Positions 1 to 6,522 of a stretch of DNA of 7,318 bases are shown piece after piece; the first letter of the stretch is position 1, and the number at the start of each line of letters is the position of its first letter. This DNA is from Deltaproteobacteria bacterium (lineage in GTDB: Bacteria; Desulfobacterota; DSM-4660; Desulfatiglandales; HGW-15). The notes under the pieces are model-generated. The model did no database searches. It worked only from the letters and a program-made list of their open reading frames with translations, and was not told the origin of the DNA. A program made the translations under genes and the position numbers. Location of the stretch: NCBI GenBank assembly GCA_020060215.1, contig JAGVAP010000135.1:1-7318 (forward strand). The letters run 5' to 3'.

Positions 1-2361
1 AGCCTGGAATTCGAAAGGATCCTCTCTTCGTCCGGTCCTTACGGCGGCCACCTGGTGAGGCCGTCGGATCACAAGGAGCCCGGGAAGATCGCCTGGCTCC
101 AGTGTATCGGCTCCCGCGACGAGCACCTGGGGGCGAAGGGATACTGCTCGGGTGTGTGCTGCACCTATGCCGTCAAGGAGGCCATGCTCGCCAAGGAGCA
201 CAGCAAGGACGGGCTGGACACGGCCGTCTTCTACATCGATATCCGCACCTATGGAAAGGACTTCGAGCGCTACTACAACCGAGCGAAAGACGAGATGGGC
301 GTCCGTTTCGTCAAGTCCAGGATCACCCATCTCACGCCCATGGACGACGGAAGGCTCCTGCTCCGATACGTGAACGAGGCCGGACGGCGGGTGGAAGAGG
401 ATTTCGACATGGTGGTCCTCTCGGTCGGACTGGAGGCGACATCCGACGGGGCGGCGCTCGCAAAGCGTCTGGGACTGGAGCTGGACCGCTACAGCTTCGC
501 CGAAAGCGGCAGCTTCGCACCCGTGGAAAGCTCGAAACCCGGCATCTATGTCTGCGGCCTCTATCAGGCGCCAAAAGACATCCCCAGCTCGGTGGTGGAT
601 TCCAGCGCGGCCGCCGGCGTGGTCGGAAGCCGTCTGGCAGAGGCGCGCTGGTCCATGACCCGGAAAAAGGATGTCCCCCAGGAGATCAACGTCCGGGGGG
701 AGGCGACCCGCATCGGCGTCTTTGTATGCTGCTGCGGCACCAATATCGCCGGGACCGTGGACGTCCCTTCGGTGGTGGCGTTCGCGAAGGGGCTCCCCCG
801 GGTAGTCTATGCGGAGCAGAACATGTTCAGCTGCTCCCAGGATACCCAGGAGAAGATGAAGCAGGTCATCCGGGAGCAGCAGCTCAACCGCGTGGTGGTG
901 GCCGCCTGCACGCCGAAGACCCATGAACCGCTCTTTCAGGAGACGCTCACCAGCGCAGGGATCAACAAGTATCTCTTCGAGATGACCAACATCCGGAACC
1001 AGTGCTCGTGGGTCCACAAGGATGACCCCGCGGCCGCCACGGTGAAGGCCAAGGACCTCCTGAGGATGGCCGTCTCGAGGGTCGCGCTCCAGGAGCCCCT
1101 GCCGGAGCCGACGCTCGAGGTCAACCAGGCGGCGCTGGTGATCGGCGGCGGCATCGCCGGCATGACTGCCGCCAGGACCCTGGCGCTGCAGGGATACCAG
1201 ACCTACCTGGTCGAGAAGGCGACCGCGCTGGGGGGGAATGCGTCACGGCTGCTCGAGACCTGGCGGGGTGAAGACGTCCGGGCGCAGCTGGGGGCCATGG
1301 TCCAGGGGGTCCAATGCGACGAGCGAATCCGCGTCCTGACCGATGCATCGATCACGCAGGTGGAGGGGTATGCGGGGAATTTCAAGACCACCGTGCAGGT
1401 CCGGGGCGAGCCGCAGGTCCTCGAGCACGGGGTGACCATCATCGCCTGCGGCGGCTCCGAGCTCAAGCCGGACCGGCACCTCTACGGAGCCGATCCACGC
1501 GTGATGACCGGCCTCGAGCTGGAGCAGCGGTTCGTGGAAAACCACGCGGATATTGCACAGGCAAAGAGTGCGGTCTTTGTCCAGTGCGTGGGGTCGCGCA
1601 TCCCGGAGAGGCCCTACTGCTCGAAGGTCTGCTGCACCCAGTCCATCAAGAACGCGCTCAGGCTGAAGAAGATCAATCCGGCCATGGAGGTCTATATCGT
1701 CTACAGGGATATGAGATCCTATGGATTGAGAGAAGACCTCTACCGGGAGGCGCGCAGCCGCTCCATCCATTTCATCCGCTACGACGCGGAAAAGGGGCTG
1801 AATACGGAGGTGAAGGATGGAGGACTGTCGGTCGGCTTCACGGACCGCGTGCTCCGAAGGGAAATGGAGATCCGTCCGGATCTTCTGGTCCTTGCCTCGG
1901 CGGTGCTCGGGGAGAAGGAAAACCCCCTGGCCCAGCTCTACAAGGTGCCCCAGAACGAGGACGGATTCTTCGTCGAGGCCCATGTGAAGCTCCGGCCGGT
2001 GGACTTTGCCACGGACGGGGTCTTTGTCTGCGGCCTGGCGCACGCGCCCAAACCCGTGGACGAATCGATCGCACAGGCCCAGGCGGCGGCGGCCCGGGCC
2101 GTCACCATGCTCTCCGCCAAGGTGATCTCCGTGAGCGGGACCGTGGCGCAGGTGAATCCGTCCTTCTGCAGCCAGTGCGGCACCTGCGTGTCCCTCTGCC
2201 CGTATTCAGCCCCCGCGTTCCATTCCAAGACCGGGAAGGCCGAGATCCAGTCCAGCCTGTGCAAGGGGTGCGGGCTCTGCGTCTCCTCGTGCCGGTCGGG
2301 CGCCATTCAACTGAAGGGCTTCGACACGTCGCAGATCATGGCGATGATCAACGAGACGTGA
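1..2361 (+). CDS. hdrA: HdrA-like FAD/iron-sulfur protein with tandem modules, 5' truncated
   Basis: Heterodisulfide-reductase subunit A family: a cytoplasmic FAD and Fe-S protein that moves electrons between a bifurcating flavin and partner subunits. The frame is open at base 1, so the gene starts upstream; the GTG at base 55 is internal, because family-like sequence precedes it. Numbering from the first visible codon (786 residues), module 1 shows only its C-terminal half, with a CX13CX3CC motif (C35, C49, C53, C54). Module 2 starts near residue 237 with scattered cysteines (CCC 243-245, C278, C303, C335), then a FAD loop GGGIAG (382-387) and a second motif CX10CX3CC (C529, C540, C544, C545). 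The end carries two [4Fe-4S] motifs (C723/726/729/733 and C754/757/760/764). The second has Arg instead of Pro after its last cysteine. No ferredoxin domain separates the modules. The doubled form resembles large HdrA proteins such as BamE of class II benzoyl-CoA reductase, but the partners lie outside the window, so the complex is unknown. Confidence 0.93.
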   Translation, partial: SLEFERILSSSGPYGGHLVRPSDHKEPGKIAWLQCIGSRDEHLGAKGYCSGVCCTYAVKEAMLAKEHSKDGLDTAVFYIDIRTYGKDFERYYNRAKDEMGVRFVKSRITHLTPMDDGRLLLRYVNEAGRRVEEDFDMVVLSVGLEATSDGAALAKRLGLELDRYSFAESGSFAPVESSKPGIYVCGLYQAPKDIPSSVVDSSAAAGVVGSRLAEARWSMTRKKDVPQEINVRGEATRIGVFVCCCGTNIAGTVDVPSVVAFAKGLPRVVYAEQNMFSCSQDTQEKMKQVIREQQLNRVVVAACTPKTHEPLFQETLTSAGINKYLFEMTNIRNQCSWVHKDDPAAATVKAKDLLRMAVSRVALQEPLPEPTLEVNQAALVIGGGIAGMTAARTLALQGYQTYLVEKATALGGNASRLLETWRGEDVRAQLGAMVQGVQCDERIRVLTDASITQVEGYAGNFKTTVQVRGEPQVLEHGVTIIACGGSELKPDRHLYGADPRVMTGLELEQRFVENHADIAQAKSAVFVQCVGSRIPERPYCSKVCCTQSIKNALRLKKINPAMEVYIVYRDMRSYGLREDLYREARSRSIHFIRYDAEKGLNTEVKDGGLSVGFTDRVLRREMEIRPDLLVLASAVLGEKENPLAQLYKVPQNEDGFFVEAHVKLRPVDFATDGVFVCGLAHAPKPVDESIAQAQAAAARAVTMLSAKVISVSGTVAQVNPSFCSQCGTCVSLCPYSAPAFHSKTGKAEIQSSLCKGCGLCVSSCRSGAIQLKGFDTSQIMAMINET

Positions 2362-2374
2362 AGCCTGTTCTTTT

Positions 2375-2397
2375 GCAGGAGCAAGCTCTGCTTGCGA
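2375..2397 (-). repeat. REP-like palindrome, copy A (minus orientation)
   Basis: Read on the minus strand, this begins TCGCAAGCA and ends GCTTGCTCCTGC. It matches the copy at 2539-2562 base for base except for one missing G. It lies 13 bases after the hdrA stop codon. The missing base leaves a bulge in its own hairpin, so it looks like a slightly decayed copy. Confidence 0.65.
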
Positions 2398-2538
2398 CTC
2401 GGGGCCGGCAGATCGTCAAAGGAATGGCAACGGGAGGTCGCTCGGGGGAAGGAAAGGTGGGGCCTTTCCATCGGGTATGCGCGGGGAAGCGTGCCCATGA
2501 TGAACAGGGAGAGGATCGGCGTGGTCGCCACCGGATGA

Positions 2539-2562
2539 TCGCAAGCAGGAGCTTGCTCCTGC
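2539..2562 (+). repeat. REP-like palindrome, copy B (plus orientation)
   Basis: This 24-base unit is the inverted partner of 2375-2397, about 140 bases away. Its core arms AAGCAGGAGC (2543-2552) and GCTCCTGCTT (2555-2564) are perfectly complementary. They would fold as a stable stem closed by a CTTG tetraloop. Similar GCAGGAGC-type palindromes are common as dispersed intergenic repeats in bacterial genomes. That this is such a family here is inferred from the copies in this gap. Confidence 0.65.
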
Positions 2563-2566
2563 TTTT
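2543..2566 (+). terminator. Possible intrinsic terminator for hdrA
   Basis: A perfect stem (AAGCAGGAGC with GCTCCTGCTT) runs directly into TTTT and then CAG. The U tract is short and the site lies about 180 bases after the hdrA stop, so termination is plausible but not certain. The same bases are repeat copy B. In the minus direction the stem is not followed by a T run, so it would not end the convergent SCP2 transcript. Confidence 0.4.
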
Positions 2567-2600
2567 CAGAGGGGCCGGCGTGATCCAATTCTCACAGCCT

Positions 2601-2614
2601 GCTCCTGCAGGAGC
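2601..2614. repeat. Palindrome related to the upstream repeats, copy C
   Basis: GCTCCTGCAGGAGC is a perfect 14-base palindrome. It is built from the same two half-sites (GCTCCTGC and GCAGGAGC) as the repeats at 2375 and 2539, but with the halves overlapping in the opposite order. It may be a rearranged or truncated member of the same repeat family. Confidence 0.5.
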
Positions 2615-2762
2615 TGGGATTTCCCCCCCGAGCGGATCATTCTCTCCCTCGAGATGTGCGGCCGCTGCAACATGGGGATGCCGGTCCGGGGGAACGATGC
2701 CGCCAAATGGGCCTGGGAACGTGGGATCGAGAGCTATTCCGACGGCGATACCCGGCCAGCCC

Positions 2763-3089
2763 CTACATGGAGAACAGGTCCGGTATCCGCTGGGCGAGCA
2801 TGATGTCTCCGCTCACCTTCAGCTTGCCGGTCATGAAGGCCTGCATTCCGTTGACCTGTTTGTTCACCATCCCCAGCCAGGTATCGCTGCCCATGGTCAG
2901 GGTCACGTTGGGATTCTGAGCGGTACCCTCGTGGACCTGGCAGGTCCCCTGCTTCACCACGAGGTACCAGTTCCCGCCGCCCTCTCCCGTGATATTGAAC
3001 TGGCAGACAGCATCCATCCCTTTGGCGGCATTGGGGTTGAACCTCTGCGAGACGTTGTCGAAGACTTCCTTTACGCTGGTCATCGCCAT
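2763..3089 (-). CDS. SCP2 sterol-carrier domain protein
   Basis: A stand-alone SCP2 domain of 108 residues, the normal size for single-domain bacterial members. SCP2 folds make a hydrophobic tunnel for lipids or fatty acyl-CoAs; the bacterial ligand is generally unknown. Visible family features are the N-terminal helix MTSVKEVFDNVSQRFNP, a central strand region (VCQFNITGEGGGNWYLVV), the acidic-free segment PNVTLTMGSDTWLGMVN, and the C-terminal helix FMTGKLKVSGDIMLAQRIPD, which is highly typical of SCP2. I chose the ATG at 3089 because GGGGAG lies 8 bases upstream. A second ATG two codons later (3083) is possible. The frame stays open further upstream to 3137, but that part is unlike the family. 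No signal peptide is visible, so it is probably cytoplasmic. It is convergent with hdrA and divergent from the flavoprotein gene, so it is probably transcribed alone. A role in fatty-acid handling is inferred. Confidence 0.87.
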   Translation of the reverse strand: MAMTSVKEVFDNVSQRFNPNAAKGMDAVCQFNITGEGGGNWYLVVKQGTCQVHEGTAQNPNVTLTMGSDTWLGMVNKQVNGMQAFMTGKLKVSGDIMLAQRIPDLFSM

Positions 3090-3163
3090 AGCCTTTACTC
3101 CCCGTTGGTTGGATAATCCCCCGCTGCTCAAGGCCATGGGGGGCTCTTGTGCTGATCGATGCG

Positions 3164-3192
3164 AGTCTATCTGAAAAGGCCGTCCCGTTCAA
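3164..3192 (-). promoter_or_regulatory. Weak candidate promoter for the SCP2 gene
   Basis: On the minus strand TTGAAC (3192-3187) is followed after 17 bases by TAGACT (3169-3164). Each box matches 4 of 6 sigma-70 consensus bases. The site would start transcription roughly 65-70 bases before the SCP2 start codon. The match is weak, but the position and spacing are right. Confidence 0.27.
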
Positions 3193-3221
3193 CGGGAAAA
3201 AAAGGGTGAGGACGACGTGAG

Positions 3222-3257
3222 GCGAAGCGATGGGTTCCGCTGCGCTTTACCCATCCT
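3222..3257. repeat. GATGGGT...ACCCATC palindromic repeat
   Basis: Arms GATGGGT (3229-3235) and ACCCATC (3249-3255) are perfectly complementary around a GC-rich 13-base centre. Flanking GCGAAGC on the left and CTAC on the right resemble the widespread intergenic repeat type with ends like GTAGGATGGG. Only one copy lies in this window, so membership in a dispersed family rests on my recollection of such elements. Confidence 0.5.
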
Positions 3258-3277
3258 ACAGAGAAGGACGTTCGAAG

Positions 3278-3307
3278 TTGACGTCGATACCGGGGATCAT
3301 CTATCAT
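3278..3307 (+). promoter_or_regulatory. Candidate sigma-70 promoter for the NMO-family gene
   Basis: TTGACG (3278-3283) and TATCAT (3302-3307) each match 5 of 6 consensus bases and are 18 bases apart. Transcription would begin near 3314, giving a leader of about 130 bases before the ATG at 3446. The spacing is one base longer than the optimum. Confidence 0.42.
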
Positions 3308-3445
3308 TCAACATCGATCATTTACCACCATTGATCACTTGGAGGCAGACCCCTCCGTGAAAGCCGACGCGAAGGAAATCCGCACAAGAGGATTTTCTGC
3401 CCCGGACAACGGACAGCCGACCACTAACCCCTCTCTGAGGTCCCC

Positions 3446-4408
3446 ATGTTCAAGACCCGAATCACGGAACTGCTTGGCGTGAGATACCCGATTCTGGGAG
3501 GCACCATGATGTGGATCTCCACCGCCGAGTTCGTTGCGGCCATCTCCAATGCCGGCGGCCTGGGAATCCTTGCCTCCGCCATCTATCCGAGCCGGGATAC
3601 GTTTGCTGGCGCCATCGACCGCGTAAGAGCCCTCACCCCGAACCCTTTCGCAGTCAACCTCAACCTCTTCCCCATGATGCGCCCGATCGACAACAACGAA
3701 TACCTGGACGAGATGATCGGGAAGGGGGTCGGGATCGTGGAGACTTCCGGGCACTCCGCGCCCGAGGACCTTTGCGCGAGGTTCAAGAAAGCGGGGCTCA
3801 TCTGGATCCACAAGTGCGTGGGTCTACGGTACGCCCTCAAGGTTCAGGAAATGGGTGCGGATGCGGTCACCGCGGTGGGGTATGAAAACGGGGGGGCCAC
3901 GGGCAAGCTCGATATCGGCACCATGGTCCTCATCCCGCGGGTTGCGGAGGGTTTACGCGTGCCCGTCATCGGCGGAGGAGGGATCTCAGACGGCAGGGGC
4001 TTTCTCGCGGCCCTTGCCCTGGGAGCACAAGGGGTCATCATGGGTACGAGACTCCTGGCGACCAGGGAGGCCCCTATCCATGAGAATCTGAAGAATGCCC
4101 TCGTGAATGCGACCGAGCTTGACACCATGCTCGTCATGCGCTCCATCGGTGCGACCCACAGGGTGTGGGCAAACCCGGCGGCAAGGAGGTGCTCGGAGCT
4201 GGAGGCATCCGATGCGGGGCTGAAGGAGATCCTCACGGTGGTGGCCGGGGAGAAGGCGAAACGGATGTACGATTCCGGAGACCTGGACATCGGCGTGGTC
4301 TCCTGCGGCCAGGGGGTGGGGCTGATCCATGACATCCCCTCGGTCGGAGAGCTGTTCGATCGAATCATACGAGAGGCTGGCGAGACTCTCGCTGGAATGA
4401 CGCGGTAA
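3446..4408 (+). CDS. Nitronate monooxygenase-family FMN protein lacking the usual catalytic His
   Basis: An FMN-dependent TIM-barrel flavoprotein of the nitronate monooxygenase / 2-nitropropane dioxygenase family (320 residues, normal length), probably cytoplasmic. Family marks are LGVRYPILGGTM (10-21), SNAGGLGIL (34-42), VNLN (70-73), and the FMN phosphate-binding segment VIGGGGISDGRG with GAQGVIMGTRLL (174-204). In true nitronate monooxygenases and FabK the conserved loop reads EAGGHxG, and its His is the catalytic residue. Here the loop is ENGGATG (147-153), with Ala151 in the His place. The protein may therefore be an NAD(P)H-dependent flavin oxidoreductase or another reductase instead of a nitronate-oxidising enzyme; the true substrate cannot be read from sequence. 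The start ATG has GAGG 5 bases upstream. It probably has its own promoter. The crotonase gene follows after 154 bases, so co-transcription is uncertain. Confidence 0.9.
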   Translation: MFKTRITELLGVRYPILGGTMMWISTAEFVAAISNAGGLGILASAIYPSRDTFAGAIDRVRALTPNPFAVNLNLFPMMRPIDNNEYLDEMIGKGVGIVETSGHSAPEDLCARFKKAGLIWIHKCVGLRYALKVQEMGADAVTAVGYENGGATGKLDIGTMVLIPRVAEGLRVPVIGGGGISDGRGFLAALALGAQGVIMGTRLLATREAPIHENLKNALVNATELDTMLVMRSIGATHRVWANPAARRCSELEASDAGLKEILTVVAGEKAKRMYDSGDLDIGVVSCGQGVGLIHDIPSVGELFDRIIREAGETLAGMTR

Positions 4409-4562
4409 TGGAATGATGCAATGTTGGGGTTTCAAGACCGGTTCTCGGCGGGCACATAACTCCCCCTGTGGTTCTTCCCAAGATTCCAGTACTCATCGTT
4501 TTAACATTCCGGCGTGCCGGCGCTGTATGCTGCACCAAACATGACGAAGAAAGGCGGAATCC

Positions 4563-5366
4563 ATGGAAGAGCGATCGTTCAAGGTGGAGCGGGAGGGTTT
4601 GGTCGCATGGTTGACCCTGGACCGGCCCGAGAGGCGGAACAGCATGAACCTCCGGTTCTTCGAGGGTCTTCAGGCGCACTTCGACGAATTCGACAGGGAC
4701 GATCAGGTCCGCGCGGTGATCATCCGGGCCGAGGGCAAGAGCTTCACCGCGGGGACCGATCTTTTCGAGCTCGGACCGCTTGTCCAGTCCGGCGACGCAC
4801 GTTCGAGGGAGGAGCTCAGGGTGAAGATCCGCCGCCTCCAGGAGGGGATCGGCGCGTTGGAGAGATGCCGGAAACCGGTCATCGCCGCGGTTCACGGGCA
4901 TTGCATCGGCGGCGGAGTGGACCTGCTGAGCGCATGCGACATCCGCATGGCGACCAGGGATGCGGTGTTCGGGATCCGTGAGACAAAGGTAGGGGTCATC
5001 GCGGACCTGGGGACGTTCCAACGCCTTCCGCACATCATCGGACACGGGCTCTTTCGGGAGCTCGCCCTGACAGGGAGGAACTTTACCGCGGAAGAGGCCA
5101 TGAAGATGGGGTTCATCACACACCTTCTCGAAAACAGGGATGAGCTCTACTCGCGGGCCGGGGAAGTTGCCGGAGAGATCGCGGCCTGCCCGCCCCTCAC
5201 CGTCCAGGGCGCGAAAGAGGTCATCCTGTTCAGTCGGGACCATGGTATCCAGGCCGGCCTCGATTATGTGGCGCAGAAGAACGCGGCCGCTCTCCTGTCC
5301 GAGGATCTGCTGGAGGCATTGAATGCGTTCATGGAGAAGAGGAAGCCGGTCTTTAAGGGGAGGTAG
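4563..5366 (+). CDS. Crotonase-family enzyme, delta3,5-delta2,4-dienoyl-CoA isomerase type
   Basis: Enoyl-CoA hydratase/isomerase superfamily member of 267 residues, a typical length, acting on acyl-CoA thioesters in the cytoplasm. The CoA-binding and oxyanion-hole segments are FTAGTDL (61-67) and HCIGGG (113-118). The active-site region matches eukaryotic ECH1 closely in pattern: GGVDLLSACDIR, then RETKVG, then ADLGTFQRLP. It has acidic residues Asp120, Glu140 and Asp148 at the positions of the three ECH1 catalytic acids. Ordinary hydratases have two glutamates and lack the Asp in the ADxGTxQRLP motif. The likely reaction is conversion of 3,5-dienoyl-CoA to 2,4-dienoyl-CoA, feeding unsaturated acids into beta-oxidation; related ring-hydrolysing or isomerising crotonases are alternatives. 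The ATG at 4563 has an AGGCGG element just upstream. The gene ends 12 bases before the secreted parvulin gene, suggesting a shared transcript, although the functions are not obviously related. Confidence 0.92.
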   Translation: MEERSFKVEREGLVAWLTLDRPERRNSMNLRFFEGLQAHFDEFDRDDQVRAVIIRAEGKSFTAGTDLFELGPLVQSGDARSREELRVKIRRLQEGIGALERCRKPVIAAVHGHCIGGGVDLLSACDIRMATRDAVFGIRETKVGVIADLGTFQRLPHIIGHGLFRELALTGRNFTAEEAMKMGFITHLLENRDELYSRAGEVAGEIAACPPLTVQGAKEVILFSRDHGIQAGLDYVAQKNAAALLSEDLLEALNAFMEKRKPVFKGR

Positions 5367-5378
5367 GGGGAGATACAG

Positions 5379-6338
5379 ATGAAGACCCTTTTCTTGTCGA
5401 TATCGGTTCTCCTGTCGGGGGCCCTGTTCGCCTATGCGTCGGACAAGCCCTCGGTGGGAGCGGCTGCAGTAGTGAACGGGGTGGTGATCAGGGAGGAAGA
5501 TGTCAACAGGGGGATGCTGGCGGTCGAGAAAGACCTCAAGAAGGAGGGCAGGCAGCCCAGCGCAGCCATCGTGCCCGAATTGAGGAGGCTCGTCCTCGAT
5601 AAACTGATTGAGCAGGAGCTCCTGGTCCAGGAAAGCCGCAAGGCAGGGATTCATGTGGATGACAACCTCGTGCAAGAGCACCTGATGCGTATCAGAGAAG
5701 GGATCCCGGACGAAAAGGCTTACAGGAAAGCCATGAAAGAGGCCGATCTCTCGGACACGACCCTGCGGGAACAGATCAGGCGCGGGCTGGCGGTCCAGAA
5801 ACTCCTGGAGAGACACCTCCGTGCCAAGCTCGATGTAACGGATGCGGAGATCAGGAGATTCTATGACGAGCACCTGGAGGATTTCCGGGAGCCGCAGCGA
5901 TTTGGTTTCCACCACATCCTGATGCTGGCCGGTCCGGGGATGGATTCCGCCAGAAGAAGTCTGGTTCGGCGGAATATGGAAGATGCACTCGAGAGATTGA
6001 AGAGGGGCGAAGATTTCGGGGCCGTGGCAGGAGAGGTCTCCCAGTGCCGGAGTGCGGGAGAAGGCGGGGACCTGGGCTATGTGGACCAGGGAGAACTCCC
6101 CCGGGAGTTGAATGAGGCCCTTGCCGTCATGCAGCCCGGGGAAACGAGTCCTGTTGTGGAAACCGGCATGGGGTATCACATCGTCAAGCTGTACGGGGTC
6201 CGGTCGGCGCGGACCATCCCGTTTGAAGAGGCGAAGGAGGCGGCCAAAACCAGGCTGGTCGAGGAGATCGGCAGGAAAGAAAAAGAGGATTATGTACGCC
6301 GGCTGAGAGACGGCTCGGAAATTCGAATCCATCCCTAA
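5379..6338 (+). CDS. Secreted SurA/PpiC-type parvulin peptidyl-prolyl isomerase
   Basis: Periplasmic foldase of 319 residues that would isomerise Xaa-Pro bonds and hold unfolded exported proteins. It begins with a Sec signal peptide: MKTLF, a hydrophobic stretch to about residue 18, and likely cleavage after AYA (residue 20). There is no lipobox cysteine. Residues 30-165 form a helical SurA_N-like chaperone domain starting VVNGVVIREEDV. Residues 175-273 form one parvulin domain with HHILML (178-183), the GEDF...GGDLGYV region (210-235) and GMGYHIVKL (263-271). Cys223 in SQCRSAGEGGDLG aligns with the active-site Cys113 of Pin1, and His179 and His267 fit the paired histidines, so the domain looks active. 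The C-terminus returns to helix, as in other SurA/PrsA-like proteins. The ATG is preceded by GGGGGAG with 6 bases of spacing. It sits 12 bases after the crotonase gene. No terminator is visible after it. Confidence 0.93.
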   Translation: MKTLFLSISVLLSGALFAYASDKPSVGAAAVVNGVVIREEDVNRGMLAVEKDLKKEGRQPSAAIVPELRRLVLDKLIEQELLVQESRKAGIHVDDNLVQEHLMRIREGIPDEKAYRKAMKEADLSDTTLREQIRRGLAVQKLLERHLRAKLDVTDAEIRRFYDEHLEDFREPQRFGFHHILMLAGPGMDSARRSLVRRNMEDALERLKRGEDFGAVAGEVSQCRSAGEGGDLGYVDQGELPRELNEALAVMQPGETSPVVETGMGYHIVKLYGVRSARTIPFEEAKEAAKTRLVEEIGRKEKEDYVRRLRDGSEIRIHP

Positions 6339-6368
6339 TAACCAGGAATTTCGTCCACTTCTTTTCAC

Positions 6369-6398
6369 TTGACCTTTTATCGTGGAATATCATATAAG
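6369..6398 (+). promoter_or_regulatory. Strong sigma-70-like promoter of the cold-shock gene
   Basis: TTGACC (6369-6374) and TATAAG (6393-6398) match 5 of 6 consensus bases each, with an 18-base spacer in an AT-rich patch that stands out from the GC-rich surroundings. It lies 31 bases after the parvulin stop and gives the cold-shock gene an independent transcript. Confidence 0.62.
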
Positions 6399-6404
6399 CC
6401 CTCT

Positions 6405-6522
6405 TCAATATGGCCTGGCCCTCTGTTGCCGGTCGATTCGCTCTGAAGCCGTCGCTTTGCGGAGCAGCGGTCTGGGGCACTGGGCCAACTTAGCAACTGT
6501 TTTTGAAAAGGAGGGAGTCGCT
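6405..6522 (+). promoter_or_regulatory. Long 5' leader of the cold-shock mRNA
   Basis: If transcription starts near 6405, the mRNA has an untranslated leader of about 118 bases. Long structured leaders that act as temperature-sensitive RNA switches are established for cspA-family genes of enterobacteria. Here I see short GC-rich self-complementary words but no recognisable cold box, so a thermosensor role is only inferred. Confidence 0.35.

Larger units (their letters stand above)
2362..2762. other. Gene-free gap between convergent hdrA and SCP2 genes
   Basis: This 401-base stretch separates the hdrA stop from the SCP2 stop on the opposite strand. I see no convincing gene in it. It holds three related palindromes (2375-2397, 2539-2566, 2601-2614). 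At its right end is a short coding-like frame (about 2627-2763, +) with a Cys-x-x-Cys pair and no recognisable family. Long open frames crossing it on both strands look like products of high GC content and have no domain signature. Confidence 0.6.
3090..3445. other. Divergent intergenic region
   Basis: This 356-base region lies between the SCP2 gene (minus) and the flavoprotein gene (plus) and must carry the start signals for both. It contains a weak minus-strand promoter candidate, a palindromic repeat at 3222-3257, a plus-strand promoter candidate at 3278-3307, and a run of similar ATCGATCA/TTGATCA words at 3314-3337. No gene is evident. Confidence 0.6.

Noticed and set aside
55..57. GTG at base 55 as the start of the HdrA-like protein
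   Set aside because: The frame is open to base 1 and the upstream residues (LEFERILSSSGPYGG) look like normal HdrA sequence; a start here would also remove half of the first flavin module.
2307..2588. Minus-strand open frame of 93 codons over the hdrA 3' end and gap
   Set aside because: It overlaps the ferredoxin-coding end of hdrA, draws part of its sequence from the palindromic repeats, and shows no family motif.
1314..3116. Long plus-strand open frame of 600 codons overlapping hdrA and the SCP2 gene
   Set aside because: It is out of frame with the clear HdrA reading, crosses the intergenic repeats and is antisense to SCP2. Its translation is low-complexity and arginine/glycine-rich with no domain.
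3184..3203. CCCG...CGGG hairpin followed by seven A as a terminator
   Set aside because: On the plus strand the tract is A, not T, and no gene precedes it. On the minus strand the T run comes before the stem, so neither orientation makes a terminator.
4365..6368. Minus-strand open frame of 667 codons opposite the crotonase and parvulin genes
   Set aside because: It spans two well-supported genes and their junction, has no recognisable motif, and is explained by high GC content at third codon positions suppressing stops on the opposite strand.
6382..6522. N-terminal extension of the cold-shock protein from a GTG at 6382
   Set aside because: The GTG lies within the predicted promoter, the extra residues are unlike the family, and the TTG at 6523 has a perfect Shine-Dalgarno.
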